A DNA stretch of 64,000 nt from Novosphingobium resinovorum (GTDB taxonomy: Bacteria; Pseudomonadota; Alphaproteobacteria; Sphingomonadales; Sphingomonadaceae): assembly GCF_001742225.1 (NCBI RefSeq), contig NZ_CP017076.1, positions 1 to 64,000 of the forward strand. The letters are read 5' to 3'. Each line of letters begins with the position of its first letter. Position 1 is the stretch's first letter. Position numbers and translations under genes: made by a program. The notes under the pieces were generated by a model. The model did no database searches, had not been told where the DNA came from, and saw only the letters and a program-made list of their open reading frames with translations. Shown piece by piece: positions 53,835-62,657 of the stretch.

Positions 53835-55637
53835 ATGCTGAAGTTCGCCGTCCTCGCCGCCACTCTCGCCATCACGACTGCCGCTGCAGCGGCGGAATCG
53901 GCACCGCCCGCCGTGCTGCCGCCTGCGCTGGCATGGTCGGGCGCGAGCGAGAAGCTGATCGTCCAGTCCGGCGATCCGTGGATCACCCCGGCCGAGGCCT
54001 CAGGGTTCCAGGCCACGCCGCGCTATGACGAAGTGCGCGACTGGCTCGACAAGCTGGCCAAGGCCTCGCCACTTATCTGGGTCGAGAGCTTCGGCAAGAC
54101 CGGCGCAGGCCGCGACCTGTTGATGGTGCGCGCCAGCACCGGCGGACCGGGCAAGCCCGTCGTGCTTGTGCAGGCGGGTATCCACTCAGGCGAGATCGAC
54201 GGCAAGGATGCCGGCCTCATGCTGCTGCGCGACATCGCGGTGCGCGGCAAAAGCGGCCTGCTCGACAAGGTCGATCTCGTCTTCGTGCCGATCCTCAACA
54301 TCGACGGGCATGAGCGCTCGAGCCCCTGGAACTTCCTCCACGTGCGCGGCCCCGAGGCCAAGGGTACCGAGGGGAACGCGCGCAATATCAATCTCAACCG
54401 TGATTACGCCAAGCTCGACACGCCCGAAGTGCGCGCGATGGTCGCGCTGCTGCGGCGGCTGGACCCGGCGCTCTACATCGACTGCCACGTCAGCGGCGGC
54501 TTCGACATGCAGTATGACGTGACCTACACATATGCAGGCTGGGGCAAGTATGCGCGCCACCGCGCTACCGCGCTATGGCTGGAACAGCGCTTCGGCCCGA
54601 CCGTGAAAGCGGCGCTGACGCGCGCCGGGCACGAGCCGATCATTTACCCCAGCCCGATCGACACTCGCGATCCGCAGAAGGGAATCCGCTACAGCCCCGA
54701 AGGTCCGCGTTATTCGACAGGCTATGGCGACTTCATCGGTGTGCCCACGGTGCTGGTTGAGAACCACATGCTCAAGCCCTACCGCCAGCGCGTGCTCGGC
54801 ACTTATGTGCTGCTGGAGGCCGCACTCAAGCTCGCCGCACAGGACGCGGGACGCATCGCCGAGGCCAAGGCGATCGACCGCGCCGAACGCCCCAGGCAGT
54901 TGCTCACCCGCTGGGCTCCGGCCAAACAGCCGATCGGCTGGGTGGACAAGTTCAAGGGCGTCGCCTTCGAGACATACCATTCGGCGGCCACCGGCCGGAT
55001 GGAGCAGCGCTGGACCGGCAGAAGGATCACGTTCCGCATGCCGATCATCGGGCAGAAGCCGACCGAGGCTGTCCCACTCCCCGAGGCCTGGCTGATCCCC
55101 GCAGCGCAGACCGAGGTGATCGAAAAGCTGCGCCTGCATGGCATCGGCTTTGAAACGCTGGCAACCGACAGGGTCCTTCGTGTGGACACGGTGCGCCTTC
55201 ATGACGTCAGGCTGGCCCCGGCCCACGATGGACGCATCCCGGTGACGGCGCGTTTCACGCACGAACAGAGCGAGGCGGCGATCCCGGCAGGCACGGTGCG
55301 GGTTGCATCCGACCAACCGCTCGGACTGCTCGCGGCGGCGCTGCTGGAGCCGGAAAGCCTGGACAGCTTCCTCGCGTGGGGCCTGTTTCCCGAAGTGCTT
55401 TCGGCTCCCGCAGGAACAGAGGATTTCGTGATGGCGCCGATCGTCGACGCGTTGCTGGGATCAGATGCCGAACTATGCGCGGAGTTCGTCAGCAAACTGG
55501 CTGCGGACAGCACTTTTGCTGCCAGCTCCAAAGCGCGCTTACAGTGGCTGTCTGATCGCCTTCCTCATCGCGACGGGTTCAGCCGCGTCTATCCAATACA
55601 ACGGGTGGTTGTCGAAAATTGGCTCGGCAAAATGTAA
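53835..55637 (+). CDS. exported M14-family zinc carboxypeptidase
   Basis: 600 residues. Start 53835 gives a clean signal peptide (MLKFAVLAATLAITTAAAAA) with agggg 8 bases upstream; the frame also opens at 53817 inside the receptor stop. Peptidase M14 motifs: IHSGEIDGKDAG (Zn His and Glu), NLNRDYAKLDTPE, YIDCHVSGGFDMQ (third Zn His) and VLVENHML (catalytic Glu). The C-terminal 200 residues are a domain I do not recognise. Probably trims a peptide ligand imported or exported by its neighbours. Confidence 0.9.
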   Translation: MLKFAVLAATLAITTAAAAAESAPPAVLPPALAWSGASEKLIVQSGDPWITPAEASGFQATPRYDEVRDWLDKLAKASPLIWVESFGKTGAGRDLLMVRASTGGPGKPVVLVQAGIHSGEIDGKDAGLMLLRDIAVRGKSGLLDKVDLVFVPILNIDGHERSSPWNFLHVRGPEAKGTEGNARNINLNRDYAKLDTPEVRAMVALLRRLDPALYIDCHVSGGFDMQYDVTYTYAGWGKYARHRATALWLEQRFGPTVKAALTRAGHEPIIYPSPIDTRDPQKGIRYSPEGPRYSTGYGDFIGVPTVLVENHMLKPYRQRVLGTYVLLEAALKLAAQDAGRIAEAKAIDRAERPRQLLTRWAPAKQPIGWVDKFKGVAFETYHSAATGRMEQRWTGRRITFRMPIIGQKPTEAVPLPEAWLIPAAQTEVIEKLRLHGIGFETLATDRVLRVDTVRLHDVRLAPAHDGRIPVTARFTHEQSEAAIPAGTVRVASDQPLGLLAAALLEPESLDSFLAWGLFPEVLSAPAGTEDFVMAPIVDALLGSDAELCAEFVSKLAADSTFAASSKARLQWLSDRLPHRDGFSRVYPIQRVVVENWLGKM

Positions 55638-55681
55638 TGACCGCAATGGGCGCGTCTGAGCGGCTTACGCGGCCGACATCG

Positions 55682-55697
55682 CCGACCCTTTTCGGTC
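55682..55697 (-). repeat. dispersed non-coding motif, partial copy 3
   Basis: On the minus strand the 16 bases read gaccgaaaagggtcgg, closely like the best conserved end of the motif copies at 2703 and 18916. It lies in the 185-bp gap after the M14 gene. Confidence 0.35.
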
Positions 55698-55823
55698 ACA
55701 CAATCGCCGATTTCCATTCCCCAGGTGCAGCCCGTCTGCTTTGTCGGTCACCAAGTAGGAATGGTACGATGTTGTCTGACTAAGGCTATATCTGCGGTAT
55801 GGGAGTCCAAGATTTGCGCCCGT

Positions 55824-56144
55824 TCAATTGCCGTCGGCATCGACCATGAACACTACGGGCTTGCCGCGCGATGCGGGATCCCATCCGGCCGACAGGGCTG
55901 CCCTTACGCCGCGCGAAGCAATCGTGTCGTTGATATGCAAACGCCCTTTCGGCAACCCTTTCAGCAGGCGCTTTGGAGCCGGAAATTCCAGCACCGCTTC
56001 ACGCGCCATGCCGTGCTGGCGCAGAGAAATTGTCATCCCCTTCCAGCCATCGGAAGAGGACAATTGGGGATCGCTGACGAGCTCCCAGTCATATTTGAAC
56101 CCGTCGATTTCGATGGTGCCACCACGGCCATGTTTATGAAGCAT
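55824..56144 (-). CDS. conserved small protein of unknown function
   Basis: 106 residues. MLHKHGRGGTIEIDGFKYDW, ELVSDPQLSSSDGWKGMTIS, LRQHGMAREAVLEFPAPKRL and WDPASRGKPVVFMVDADGN read like a compact beta-rich domain I recall from sphingomonad genomes but cannot name. No signal peptide. Balanced codon use supports a real gene. Confidence 0.7.
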   Translation of the reverse strand: MLHKHGRGGTIEIDGFKYDWELVSDPQLSSSDGWKGMTISLRQHGMAREAVLEFPAPKRLLKGLPKGRLHINDTIASRGVRAALSAGWDPASRGKPVVFMVDADGN

Positions 56145-56213
56145 GGCACGCCTTTAGCATGTCGGCGGCAGCACTCCACCCCGCATCCGGGCCGCGCATC
56201 TATGCGCATGACC

Positions 56214-57044
56214 CTAGTCGTCCAGCCAACCGCATAGTATCTCGCCCTCGTGCCCTTCGGGCGCCAGCGCCGCGCGCGACGCTTCCAGCAGTGGTGGCAG
56301 TGCCTGCATGAAAGCGTAGGGCGGATTGACGATAAAAAGGCCTGCGCCGTTATAGATGCCAGGCTGCTCGCTGTCGTACAGCCAATGCTCCACCACCAGA
56401 AATTTCGGGATGCCGAGCCTGCGCAGCTGCGCCTTCCACCGCTGGTGCGTGGCGCTGTCTTTCAGCGGATACCAGATTACCGTCACGCCATGTGCCCATT
56501 TGCGGTGGGCGGCGGCGAGGGTGGCGGTGATGCGCGCGCGTTCGTCCGTCTGCTCATAGGGCGGGTCGACCACCACCACGCCTCGAGGAGTCCGGGGCGG
56601 CACCATCGCCAGCCAGAGTTCATACGCGTCGCGTTCATGTATGGCCGCGCCGGTGCCCCGCATCGCGCCGCGCAGGGTACTGGCATCGTCCGGGTGCTTT
56701 TCGTTGAGGATCAGGGCGTCCTGCGGGCGCAGGAGCTGCGCCAGAAACTGCGGCGAGCCGGGGTACAGGCGGGGTTCGTCGCCCCCATTCACCGCATGCA
56801 CGGCGGCCCGATAGTCGTCCAGCAAGGGGTTCGCGTCGGCAAAGGCCCGCAGCACGCCCTGCGTGGCCTCGCCGGTGCGCTGCGCGTCGTCGCCGCCAAG
56901 GTCGTACAGCCCGCAGCCGGCATGGGTATCGATCAGGGTCAGCGCGCCCGGCTTGTGCTGCAACGCGCGTACCAGCGCGATCAGGAGGCTGTGCTTTACG
57001 ACATCGGCGCTGTTGCCGGCGTGGAAGGAATGGCGATAATTCAT
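56214..57044 (-). CDS. rlmJ: 23S rRNA (adenine2030-N6)-methyltransferase RlmJ
   Basis: 276 residues, normal length. MNYRHSFHAGNSADVVKHSL opening, LIDTHAGCGLYDLGGDDAQR (SAM site), PGSPQFLAQLLRPQD, the catalytic VVVVDPPYEQ motif, GVTVIWYPLKD and GLFIVNPPYAF. Methylates A2030 in domain V of 23S rRNA. Monocistronic. Confidence 0.95.
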   Translation of the reverse strand: MNYRHSFHAGNSADVVKHSLLIALVRALQHKPGALTLIDTHAGCGLYDLGGDDAQRTGEATQGVLRAFADANPLLDDYRAAVHAVNGGDEPRLYPGSPQFLAQLLRPQDALILNEKHPDDASTLRGAMRGTGAAIHERDAYELWLAMVPPRTPRGVVVVDPPYEQTDERARITATLAAAHRKWAHGVTVIWYPLKDSATHQRWKAQLRRLGIPKFLVVEHWLYDSEQPGIYNGAGLFIVNPPYAFMQALPPLLEASRAALAPEGHEGEILCGWLDD

Positions 57045-57239
57045 TGCGGTTCAAAAATCCTGACGATCAGCCTCTAAACGAGTTGCTGAACCTTCTGCAA
57101 AGCGAAGTTATGATCGTGCCTTTTTTGTCAGGCGCGGAAGCGGAGCGCTATGCGGTTGAAGTAACCAATCCGGCACCCGCATAGAGTCCTACATCGCATT
57201 TCGGCGAAAGGCTCCAAGCCTGCGTCAGCGATCGCCATT

Positions 57240-57855
57240 GGAGATGCGAGCCTGATCGCAACCGATGCTAATCGCCAGGGCGGGGTTCGCGGCGGTGAGC
57301 CCTTGCCGCCGGAGGCGACCAACCATGCGGTGAACGAATATCTGGCCGTGCTCGACGATGCCGCGTTTGGCGCCGCGACGCCTGTCGTTCCGAAGTTCCT
57401 GTCGCCTGCCGATCCTGCCGCGCGCTGGACCAGCGCCAAGGGCGGTCAGGCGTTCTTCGCCTACTGCACCAATTATCTGATCGACCTGAAGAACGCCGTC
57501 ATCATGGATGTGGAAGCGAGCACGGCGGTGCGGCAGGCTGTTGACTGCAGCACGGCGGATGATCGATCGCGTCCAGGACCGGTTCGAAGTCTGGCCCGCG
57601 CGACTGGCGGCGGACACCGCTTATGGTTCTGCAGAAAACTTAGCGTGGCTGGTGCACGAGAAAGGGATAAAGCCACATATCCCGATCTTTGATCATAGCA
57701 ACAGGCGCACCGGCAGCTTCCAGCGATCCGCCTTCCGCTTCGAGCATAAGCGCGATGTCTATGTCTGCCCGGGGGAAAAGGATCTGAAGCGGCAGCATCG
57801 CAACTTCGCAACATCTCGCTCCGGTGTCGATCAGGATGGCTTCATGTGATATCCG
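57240..57855 (+). pseudogene. IS1182-like transposase fragment, frameshifted and truncated
   Basis: One frame reads GEPLPPEATNHAVNEYLAVL, DDAAFGAATPVVPKFLSPAD, PAARWTSAKGGQAFFAYCTN, YLIDLKNAVIMDVEAST. After a shift near 57541-57550 it continues ARLAADTAYGSAENLAWLVH, EKGIKPHIPIFDHSNRRTGS and DVYVCPGEKDLKRQHRNF. Ends at GFM followed by a stop where relatives have Arg; the next element starts at 57856. Both ends of the gene are missing. Confidence 0.85.
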
Positions 57856-59613
57856 TGTTGCCTCACGAAGAAATGTTCCCGAGCAACGCGACCGTTGCCT
57901 CACGTAATTGTTCCTTACAGGCCCTCGCGCAGCAATGCCATTGCATGTGACGGATTGCCGTGCAGCTGAGCCGTAGGCGAGGCGGAACGGTAATCCGTCA
58001 CATGGCCGTGAGGATGGTTTCCGTGTCGCCTGGCGCGGCGCTGGCCAGCCCGGAAGAGTGGCTGAACACCAGCGCTCGCGCGTGTTCGGTGCGCCAGCCT
58101 TTCAGACGGCGCTGGATAGTCCGCAGGAGGCCGTCCGGGTAGATGTTCGGCTGCTCGGCTTGCAATTTCTCCAGTAACTCCCGCCCGGTACGCCAAGGCT
58201 CGTCTTCGAACCAGGCCTTTAACTGGTCGGTAACCTGAAGCAGTGGATCCGGTCGACGCCGTTCTCGCTTGCGCGGCGCTTTATCAACCGCCGTGGGCCG
58301 CGCCTCACCATTGTGCCATAAAACTTTCAGGCTCGAGAGGAACGCCCCCAGCGGTGGGGGGGAGGTTTCGGTAGGATCTGCCAAGACGACGGCGTCGGCC
58401 AGGACCACCAGTTTCTGCTGCGCGGTGCGGATGTCTCGCAGCAGTCGAACCGGATCCAGTCTGGCGGCGAGGTCCCGTAGCCGTTCGCGTGTCTGCTCGC
58501 TGGTCCGCGGGTCATCCATCAAACGCTGGAACGGTGTCGCGGGAGCGTGATAGCGCTTGTGGACTTTGGCGCCGTCGCGGCGCTTCTCCGCCAACTTGAA
58601 TGAGGGCTGGAAGAAGTTCACGAACAGGCGCGCCGCCGCATACAATTCGGCGAGCAACCCAGCTGCTTCCAGTCCCTCAAACCGGCGATAGCCCACCAGA
58701 CGGCGTACAACCGAACCGTTCTTCTGCTCGACCCAGGCCTGATCGTTCTTGCGATAGGGGCGGCAGCGGGTAAACGCGATTTCCGTCGTCGCGCAGTAAT
58801 CGCGCACGGTTTCATTGATGAACACGCTGTCATTGTCGGAATCAAATCCCAGCAACGGGAACGGCATCAGCTTGCGCAGCTCCTTGAGTACCTCCACCAA
58901 CAACGTTTGCTCGCGCACCAGCAACGGTGCGCATTCGGTCCAGCCTGTCGCGATATCCGTCAACGTCAGCGTCCAAGTCCAACTCCCTTTCGCCACCGGA
59001 CCGCTATGAGAAACAAGGTCGGCCTCCATATGTCCCGGCGCCGGATCTCCCCAATCGCTGAATGTTCGGATCGGAACACTGCGCCTAAGTTCAGATCCCG
59101 CCACGCCGCGACGCCGGACCTTATGGCTGTTCCCTTTCGCGGTCTGTAAAACACGGTCAATCGTGGCCGGGCTCATCTGCAACAAGCTTCCTTTGATCGC
59201 CGGATCGAGATCAAGATGGCCATGGCCCTCCATCGCCTCGATCAGAATCGGGATAAGCGGCCGAAGTCGCTTGCCGCACAGGCGGTCGCTGGCCTCCCAC
59301 AATACGAGCAACGCTCCGCGCACCGCCTCGTTGTAAATTCTCCGCTCGGGTCGCGTCGTTTCCCTGATCAACGGCTCCGCCCGCAATAGTCTCATTGCAT
59401 GCTTCCGGTGGAAACCTGTGATCGCGACGAATTCGTCGAGAACCTTGCCCTTGCTCGCGCGATCGGCCGAGCGATACCGCTCGCCGACTGCTTCAATCAA
59501 TTCCCTGCGCGTCGCCATGCTCACCTTCCGCATCGTTCCCTCCCGGCCAATGCCGGGAGCAGTTTAGATGAGGCAACGGCAGGTTTGCCGGGAGCATTTC
59601 AGGCGAGGCAATG
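57856..59613 (-). mobile_element. integrase-core IS with long inverted repeats
   Basis: About 1.76 kb. Both ends begin ttgcctc (57858 inward, 59611 inward on the other strand) and stay related for about 57 bases with two small gaps; within each end the ttgcctc...tg.tcc unit occurs twice, about 37 bases apart. One intact transposase gene. Left flank is the IS1182-like remnant and right flank an IS110 transposase gene, so the two flanks do not belong to one target. Confidence 0.85.
57998..59518 (-). CDS. DDE integrase-core transposase (ISNCY/IS481-like)
   Basis: 506 residues from MATRRELIEAVGERYRSADR at 59518 (ATG upstream at 59533 adds MRKVS). N-terminal HTH (VLDEFVAITGFHRKHAMRLL), integrase core with Asp (HMEADLVSHSGP), Asp (LLGFDSDNDSVFINETV) and Glu (QAWVEQKNGSVVRRLVGY), then a C-terminal basic part. 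The triad looks complete, so this copy may be active. Confidence 0.88.
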   Translation of the reverse strand: MATRRELIEAVGERYRSADRASKGKVLDEFVAITGFHRKHAMRLLRAEPLIRETTRPERRIYNEAVRGALLVLWEASDRLCGKRLRPLIPILIEAMEGHGHLDLDPAIKGSLLQMSPATIDRVLQTAKGNSHKVRRRGVAGSELRRSVPIRTFSDWGDPAPGHMEADLVSHSGPVAKGSWTWTLTLTDIATGWTECAPLLVREQTLLVEVLKELRKLMPFPLLGFDSDNDSVFINETVRDYCATTEIAFTRCRPYRKNDQAWVEQKNGSVVRRLVGYRRFEGLEAAGLLAELYAAARLFVNFFQPSFKLAEKRRDGAKVHKRYHAPATPFQRLMDDPRTSEQTRERLRDLAARLDPVRLLRDIRTAQQKLVVLADAVVLADPTETSPPPLGAFLSSLKVLWHNGEARPTAVDKAPRKRERRRPDPLLQVTDQLKAWFEDEPWRTGRELLEKLQAEQPNIYPDGLLRTIQRRLKGWRTEHARALVFSHSSGLASAAPGDTETILTAM

Positions 59614-60654
59614 CGTTTCTCGTCCAGATCGCCGCGCAACACTGTATGCCTTGTAGCGCTCTCCCGATACCATCAGTTTCCACGCGATGCGAGCAATCTT
59701 GTTGGCGAGGGCCACGGCGACCAGCTTAGGCGGCTTCCGCTTCAGCAGGTCCAAGAGCCAGGGGGTCGCATGCTTGCCGCGTCCAACGCGAACATGCCGT
59801 AACAATGCTGTGGCGCCTGCTACGAGCACGCTTCTTAGGGCCTCGTCCCCAGCACGGGTGATTTTGCCTGTCCTGGTTTTGCCGCCGGTCGAATGATCCT
59901 TTGGTGTGAGTCCCATCCACGCCGCGAACTGTCGGCCGGATTCGAACAGCTCGGGTGCTGGCGTTTTCATTGTGAGAAGCGATGCGCCGATCAGGCCAAC
60001 GCCTGGTATCTCAGCCAAGCGGCGCGCACGCTCATCGGCACGGTGCCACTGTGCAAGTTGCGCCTCCGTTTCGGTGATCTCTTCTTCAAGCTGCCGGAAG
60101 ATCTTTCCCTGCGTCGCAAACAATGTCCGGGCAAGTGCGGGGATAGAGCGATCGGTAGCAAGACGGTCAAGAAGCTGCTCGATCCTGCATTTGCCTTTGG
60201 CGGCGATAAGACCAAACTCGGCCGCATAACCCCGGATGGAATTTGCCACTTGAGTCCGCATCTGGATGAGACGCTCTCGAACACCGACCAGCATCAATCC
60301 CGCCTGCTGTTCTGGTGTCTTAATCGGCACGAACCTCATCGAGGGACGGCTCATCGCTTCACAGATGGCTTCTGCGTCCGCTGCATCGTTCTTCCCGCGC
60401 TTCACGTAGGGTTTGACCAGTTGAGGGGCGATCAGTTTTACCTCATGCCCATAAGAGGTCAGCAACCGCGCAAGATGGTGAGATGCACCGCAGGCCTCAA
60501 GCGCGACGCTGGTCGGCGACAATTTCTCGAAGAACATCATCATGTCCGCTCGCCGGAACTGCTTGCGCAGTACCGGCTTCTCGGCCGTGTCGACCCCGTG
60601 AAGTTGAAAAACGTGCTTTGACGTGTCGATCCCAATACGGATAAGCTTCTCCAC
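59599..60654 (-). CDS. IS110-family (IS1111-like) transposase
   Basis: 351 residues. RIGIDTSKHVFQLHGVDTAE (DEDD Asp), VALEACGASHHLARLL (Glu), KRGKNDAADAEAICEAM, then the transposase_20 domain (LAEIPGVGLIGASLLTMKTP, AAWMGLTPKDHSTGGKTRTG, ALRSVLVAGATALL). The last codons (GRETHCLA) are supplied by the end of the neighbouring IS, so its natural 3' end is lost. IS110 relatives use a structured bridge RNA outside the gene; the 76 bases on its 5' side are too few for one. Confidence 0.9.
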   Translation of the reverse strand: MEKLIRIGIDTSKHVFQLHGVDTAEKPVLRKQFRRADMMMFFEKLSPTSVALEACGASHHLARLLTSYGHEVKLIAPQLVKPYVKRGKNDAADAEAICEAMSRPSMRFVPIKTPEQQAGLMLVGVRERLIQMRTQVANSIRGYAAEFGLIAAKGKCRIEQLLDRLATDRSIPALARTLFATQGKIFRQLEEEITETEAQLAQWHRADERARRLAEIPGVGLIGASLLTMKTPAPELFESGRQFAAWMGLTPKDHSTGGKTRTGKITRAGDEALRSVLVAGATALLRHVRVGRGKHATPWLLDLLKRKPPKLVAVALANKIARIAWKLMVSGERYKAYSVARRSGRETHCLA

Positions 60655-60730
60655 GGACAGTCTCCCTCATGTGGTCTTCAACAACCTCATCGTGGCACAT
60701 CGTGATGCCGTTGGGAGGCCGTCCACACCA
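59614..60730 (-). mobile_element. IS110-type element, 3' end lost
   Basis: The right boundary is where the IS256 transposase frame stops making sense (60731, after IVQTC). The left boundary is the integrase-core IS at 59613. IS110 elements have no classic inverted repeats, so the precise right end is approximate. Confidence 0.65.
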
Positions 60731-61501
60731 ACAGGTCTGGACGATCGTCTCTGGGAACACGGCGGTGATGGCCTCTGGAAAGCCCTTCAGGCCGTCTACG
60801 ACGGCCAGCATGATGTCCTCAACACCGCGGTTCCTCAGCTCGTTCATCACCCGCAGCCAGAATTTGGCGCCCTCGTTCTGCTCGATCCACAGGCCCAGGA
60901 CGACCTTGCCGCCATCGGCACGCACGCCTAGCGCGATGTGGATAGCCTTGTTGCGGACCAGACCTTCGTCACGGATCTTGACCCGGATCGCGTCGAAGAA
61001 AACCAGCGGATAGGCCGGATCGAGCGGTCGGGCCTGCCAGGCGGCGACCTCTTCGAGCACGGCGTCGGTCACCGTCGAGATCAGGTCCGGCGAGACGTCG
61101 ATACCGTACAGATCGCGCAAGTGCCCGACGATCTCCCGTGTGCTCATGCCGCGCGCATACATCGAGACGATCTTGTCGTCGAAGCCCGGAAACCGGCGCT
61201 GGTACTTGGCGATCAATTGCGGATCAAAGCTGGCCTGACGATCGCGCGGCACCTCGATCTCGATCTTGCCGGTGTCCGTCACCACCGTCTTGCGGCCATA
61301 GCCATTGCGGCTGTTCCCGACCTGCGAGGCATCGCCAAGGTGGTAATCCATCTCGGCGTTGAGCGCCCGTTCGGCCAGCGCCTTCTTCAATGAATCCAGC
61401 AGGCCGCCCTGCTGGAGCGCACTGGCCGCATCGCTGCCGGCCAAGAGTTGATCGAGTAAATCAGCCGGGATCGCCGGCTCCTTGCGTCGAGGCATACTCA
61501 T
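60731..61501 (-). pseudogene. IS256-family transposase, N-terminal part
   Basis: About 257 residues from ATG 61501: MSMPRRKEPAIPADLLDQLL, EMDYHLGDASQVGNSRNGYG, GKIEIEVPRDRQASFDPQLI, MYARGMSTREIVGHLRDLYG, then PLVFFDAIRVKIRDEG (first Asp) and MLAVVDGLKGFPEAITAVFP (second Asp), cut after IVQTC. The C-terminal half with the catalytic Glu is not in this window's neighbourhood. No inverted repeat is seen ahead of the ATG because ligase sequence starts directly. Confidence 0.9.
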
Positions 61502-62657
61502 CGTGCTGGCGCGTATACCCGCCAATCTGGGCACGGCGGGTGCGGCGGCGGGGTTGGCGCTGATGTGCCTGTATGCCGCGCTGAGGATCGATCAATGCCG
61601 CGAAGCCCTGCTGCGATGCCGATGGCAACTGGCCTATCCCATCGTCGCGCTGGTCTCGATCGCATGGGCGGTTCAGCCTCTGGTGACGGGCAGAGCGGCG
61701 GTGCAGATGGCGGTGACCGCGTTCGCAGGCCTGCTGTTGTCGCAGGCTGTTCGCCCGAGGGCGGTGCTGGCAGGGCTTTTCTGCGCCTTTGCGGGCTATA
61801 CCGTGATTTCGTTTCTTGTCGGACATACGCGGCCGGACGGCGTGACCGGGGCTCCGGCACTGTTCGGCCTTGGCGGAGAAGCGAAGAACTACTTCGCCGA
61901 CAGCGCCGCCACGGGGGCGCTTCTGGCGGTGGCCATGCTCGCGGCAAGCCTGGAGAGGCGGGCATTCGGATGGGCGGCCGGTCTTGCAGGCATAGCCGTG
62001 GTTTGCATCCTCGCGACCGAGCAGGCGCGATCTGCCGGTGCCGTGGCCTCGCTGGCATTGAGCGGCGCATTACTGGTGCTGCTTCTGGCATTGCGCATGC
62101 GATCGTTGGCTTTCAAGGCGCGTGCTGCCGCTGTGCTGGTTGCAGGCTTGTGCCTGGGCGCCGTCTTCTTCGAGCAGTTGTTGGAAATAGTGCAGCAGTT
62201 GTCGTCGAAGGATGCCGGGCTCACCGGGCGGGGTTACCTGTGGTATCGTGCCCAGTTCATCATAGCCGAACGTCCCTGGCTCGGGACCGGCTACTTCGGT
62301 TTCTGGACCCCGACGAACCCGGATGCGGTCGGGCTCTGGCGACATTTCGACATTCGCCAGGAAGGAACCGCCTTTTCCTTCCATAACAGTTATATACAGA
62401 CCATCGTGGAGACAGGATATCTGGGGCTGGCGGTGCTCGTCGGGACGTGGCTCGCCGGGACGCTTGCGCTGTTGCGGCGGTTCGTGCTGACACGTTCGCT
62501 GCCGACGTGCTTCTGGCTCGCCTATCTGACGATGGAACTGAGCAAATCTCCCGTCGAGCCCATTCGTCCGGCCGCTCTGGTCGCGCCTACGGTGATGCTC
62601 TTTGCGGCGCTTGGCTTCGGCTGGTTTCCTGCCGTCCGGGCGCCGGAATCAGCCTGA
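61482..62657 (+). CDS. O-antigen ligase/Wzy-like membrane protein, 5'-truncated
   Basis: 391 residues as drawn, but the first codons (to about 61502) lie in the IS256 gene antisense, so the real start is gone and roughly one or two N-terminal helices are missing. Remaining: multiple membrane helices, the periplasmic loop (AGLTGRGYLWYRAQFIIAER, PWLGTGYFGFW) and the Wzy_C signature HNSYIQTIVETGYLGLAVL with its His. Role in joining or polymerising surface polysaccharide; probably inactive or altered. Confidence 0.78.
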   Translation: MRRGILIVLARIPANLGTAGAAAGLALMCLYAALRIDQCREALLRCRWQLAYPIVALVSIAWAVQPLVTGRAAVQMAVTAFAGLLLSQAVRPRAVLAGLFCAFAGYTVISFLVGHTRPDGVTGAPALFGLGGEAKNYFADSAATGALLAVAMLAASLERRAFGWAAGLAGIAVVCILATEQARSAGAVASLALSGALLVLLLALRMRSLAFKARAAAVLVAGLCLGAVFFEQLLEIVQQLSSKDAGLTGRGYLWYRAQFIIAERPWLGTGYFGFWTPTNPDAVGLWRHFDIRQEGTAFSFHNSYIQTIVETGYLGLAVLVGTWLAGTLALLRRFVLTRSLPTCFWLAYLTMELSKSPVEPIRPAALVAPTVMLFAALGFGWFPAVRAPESA

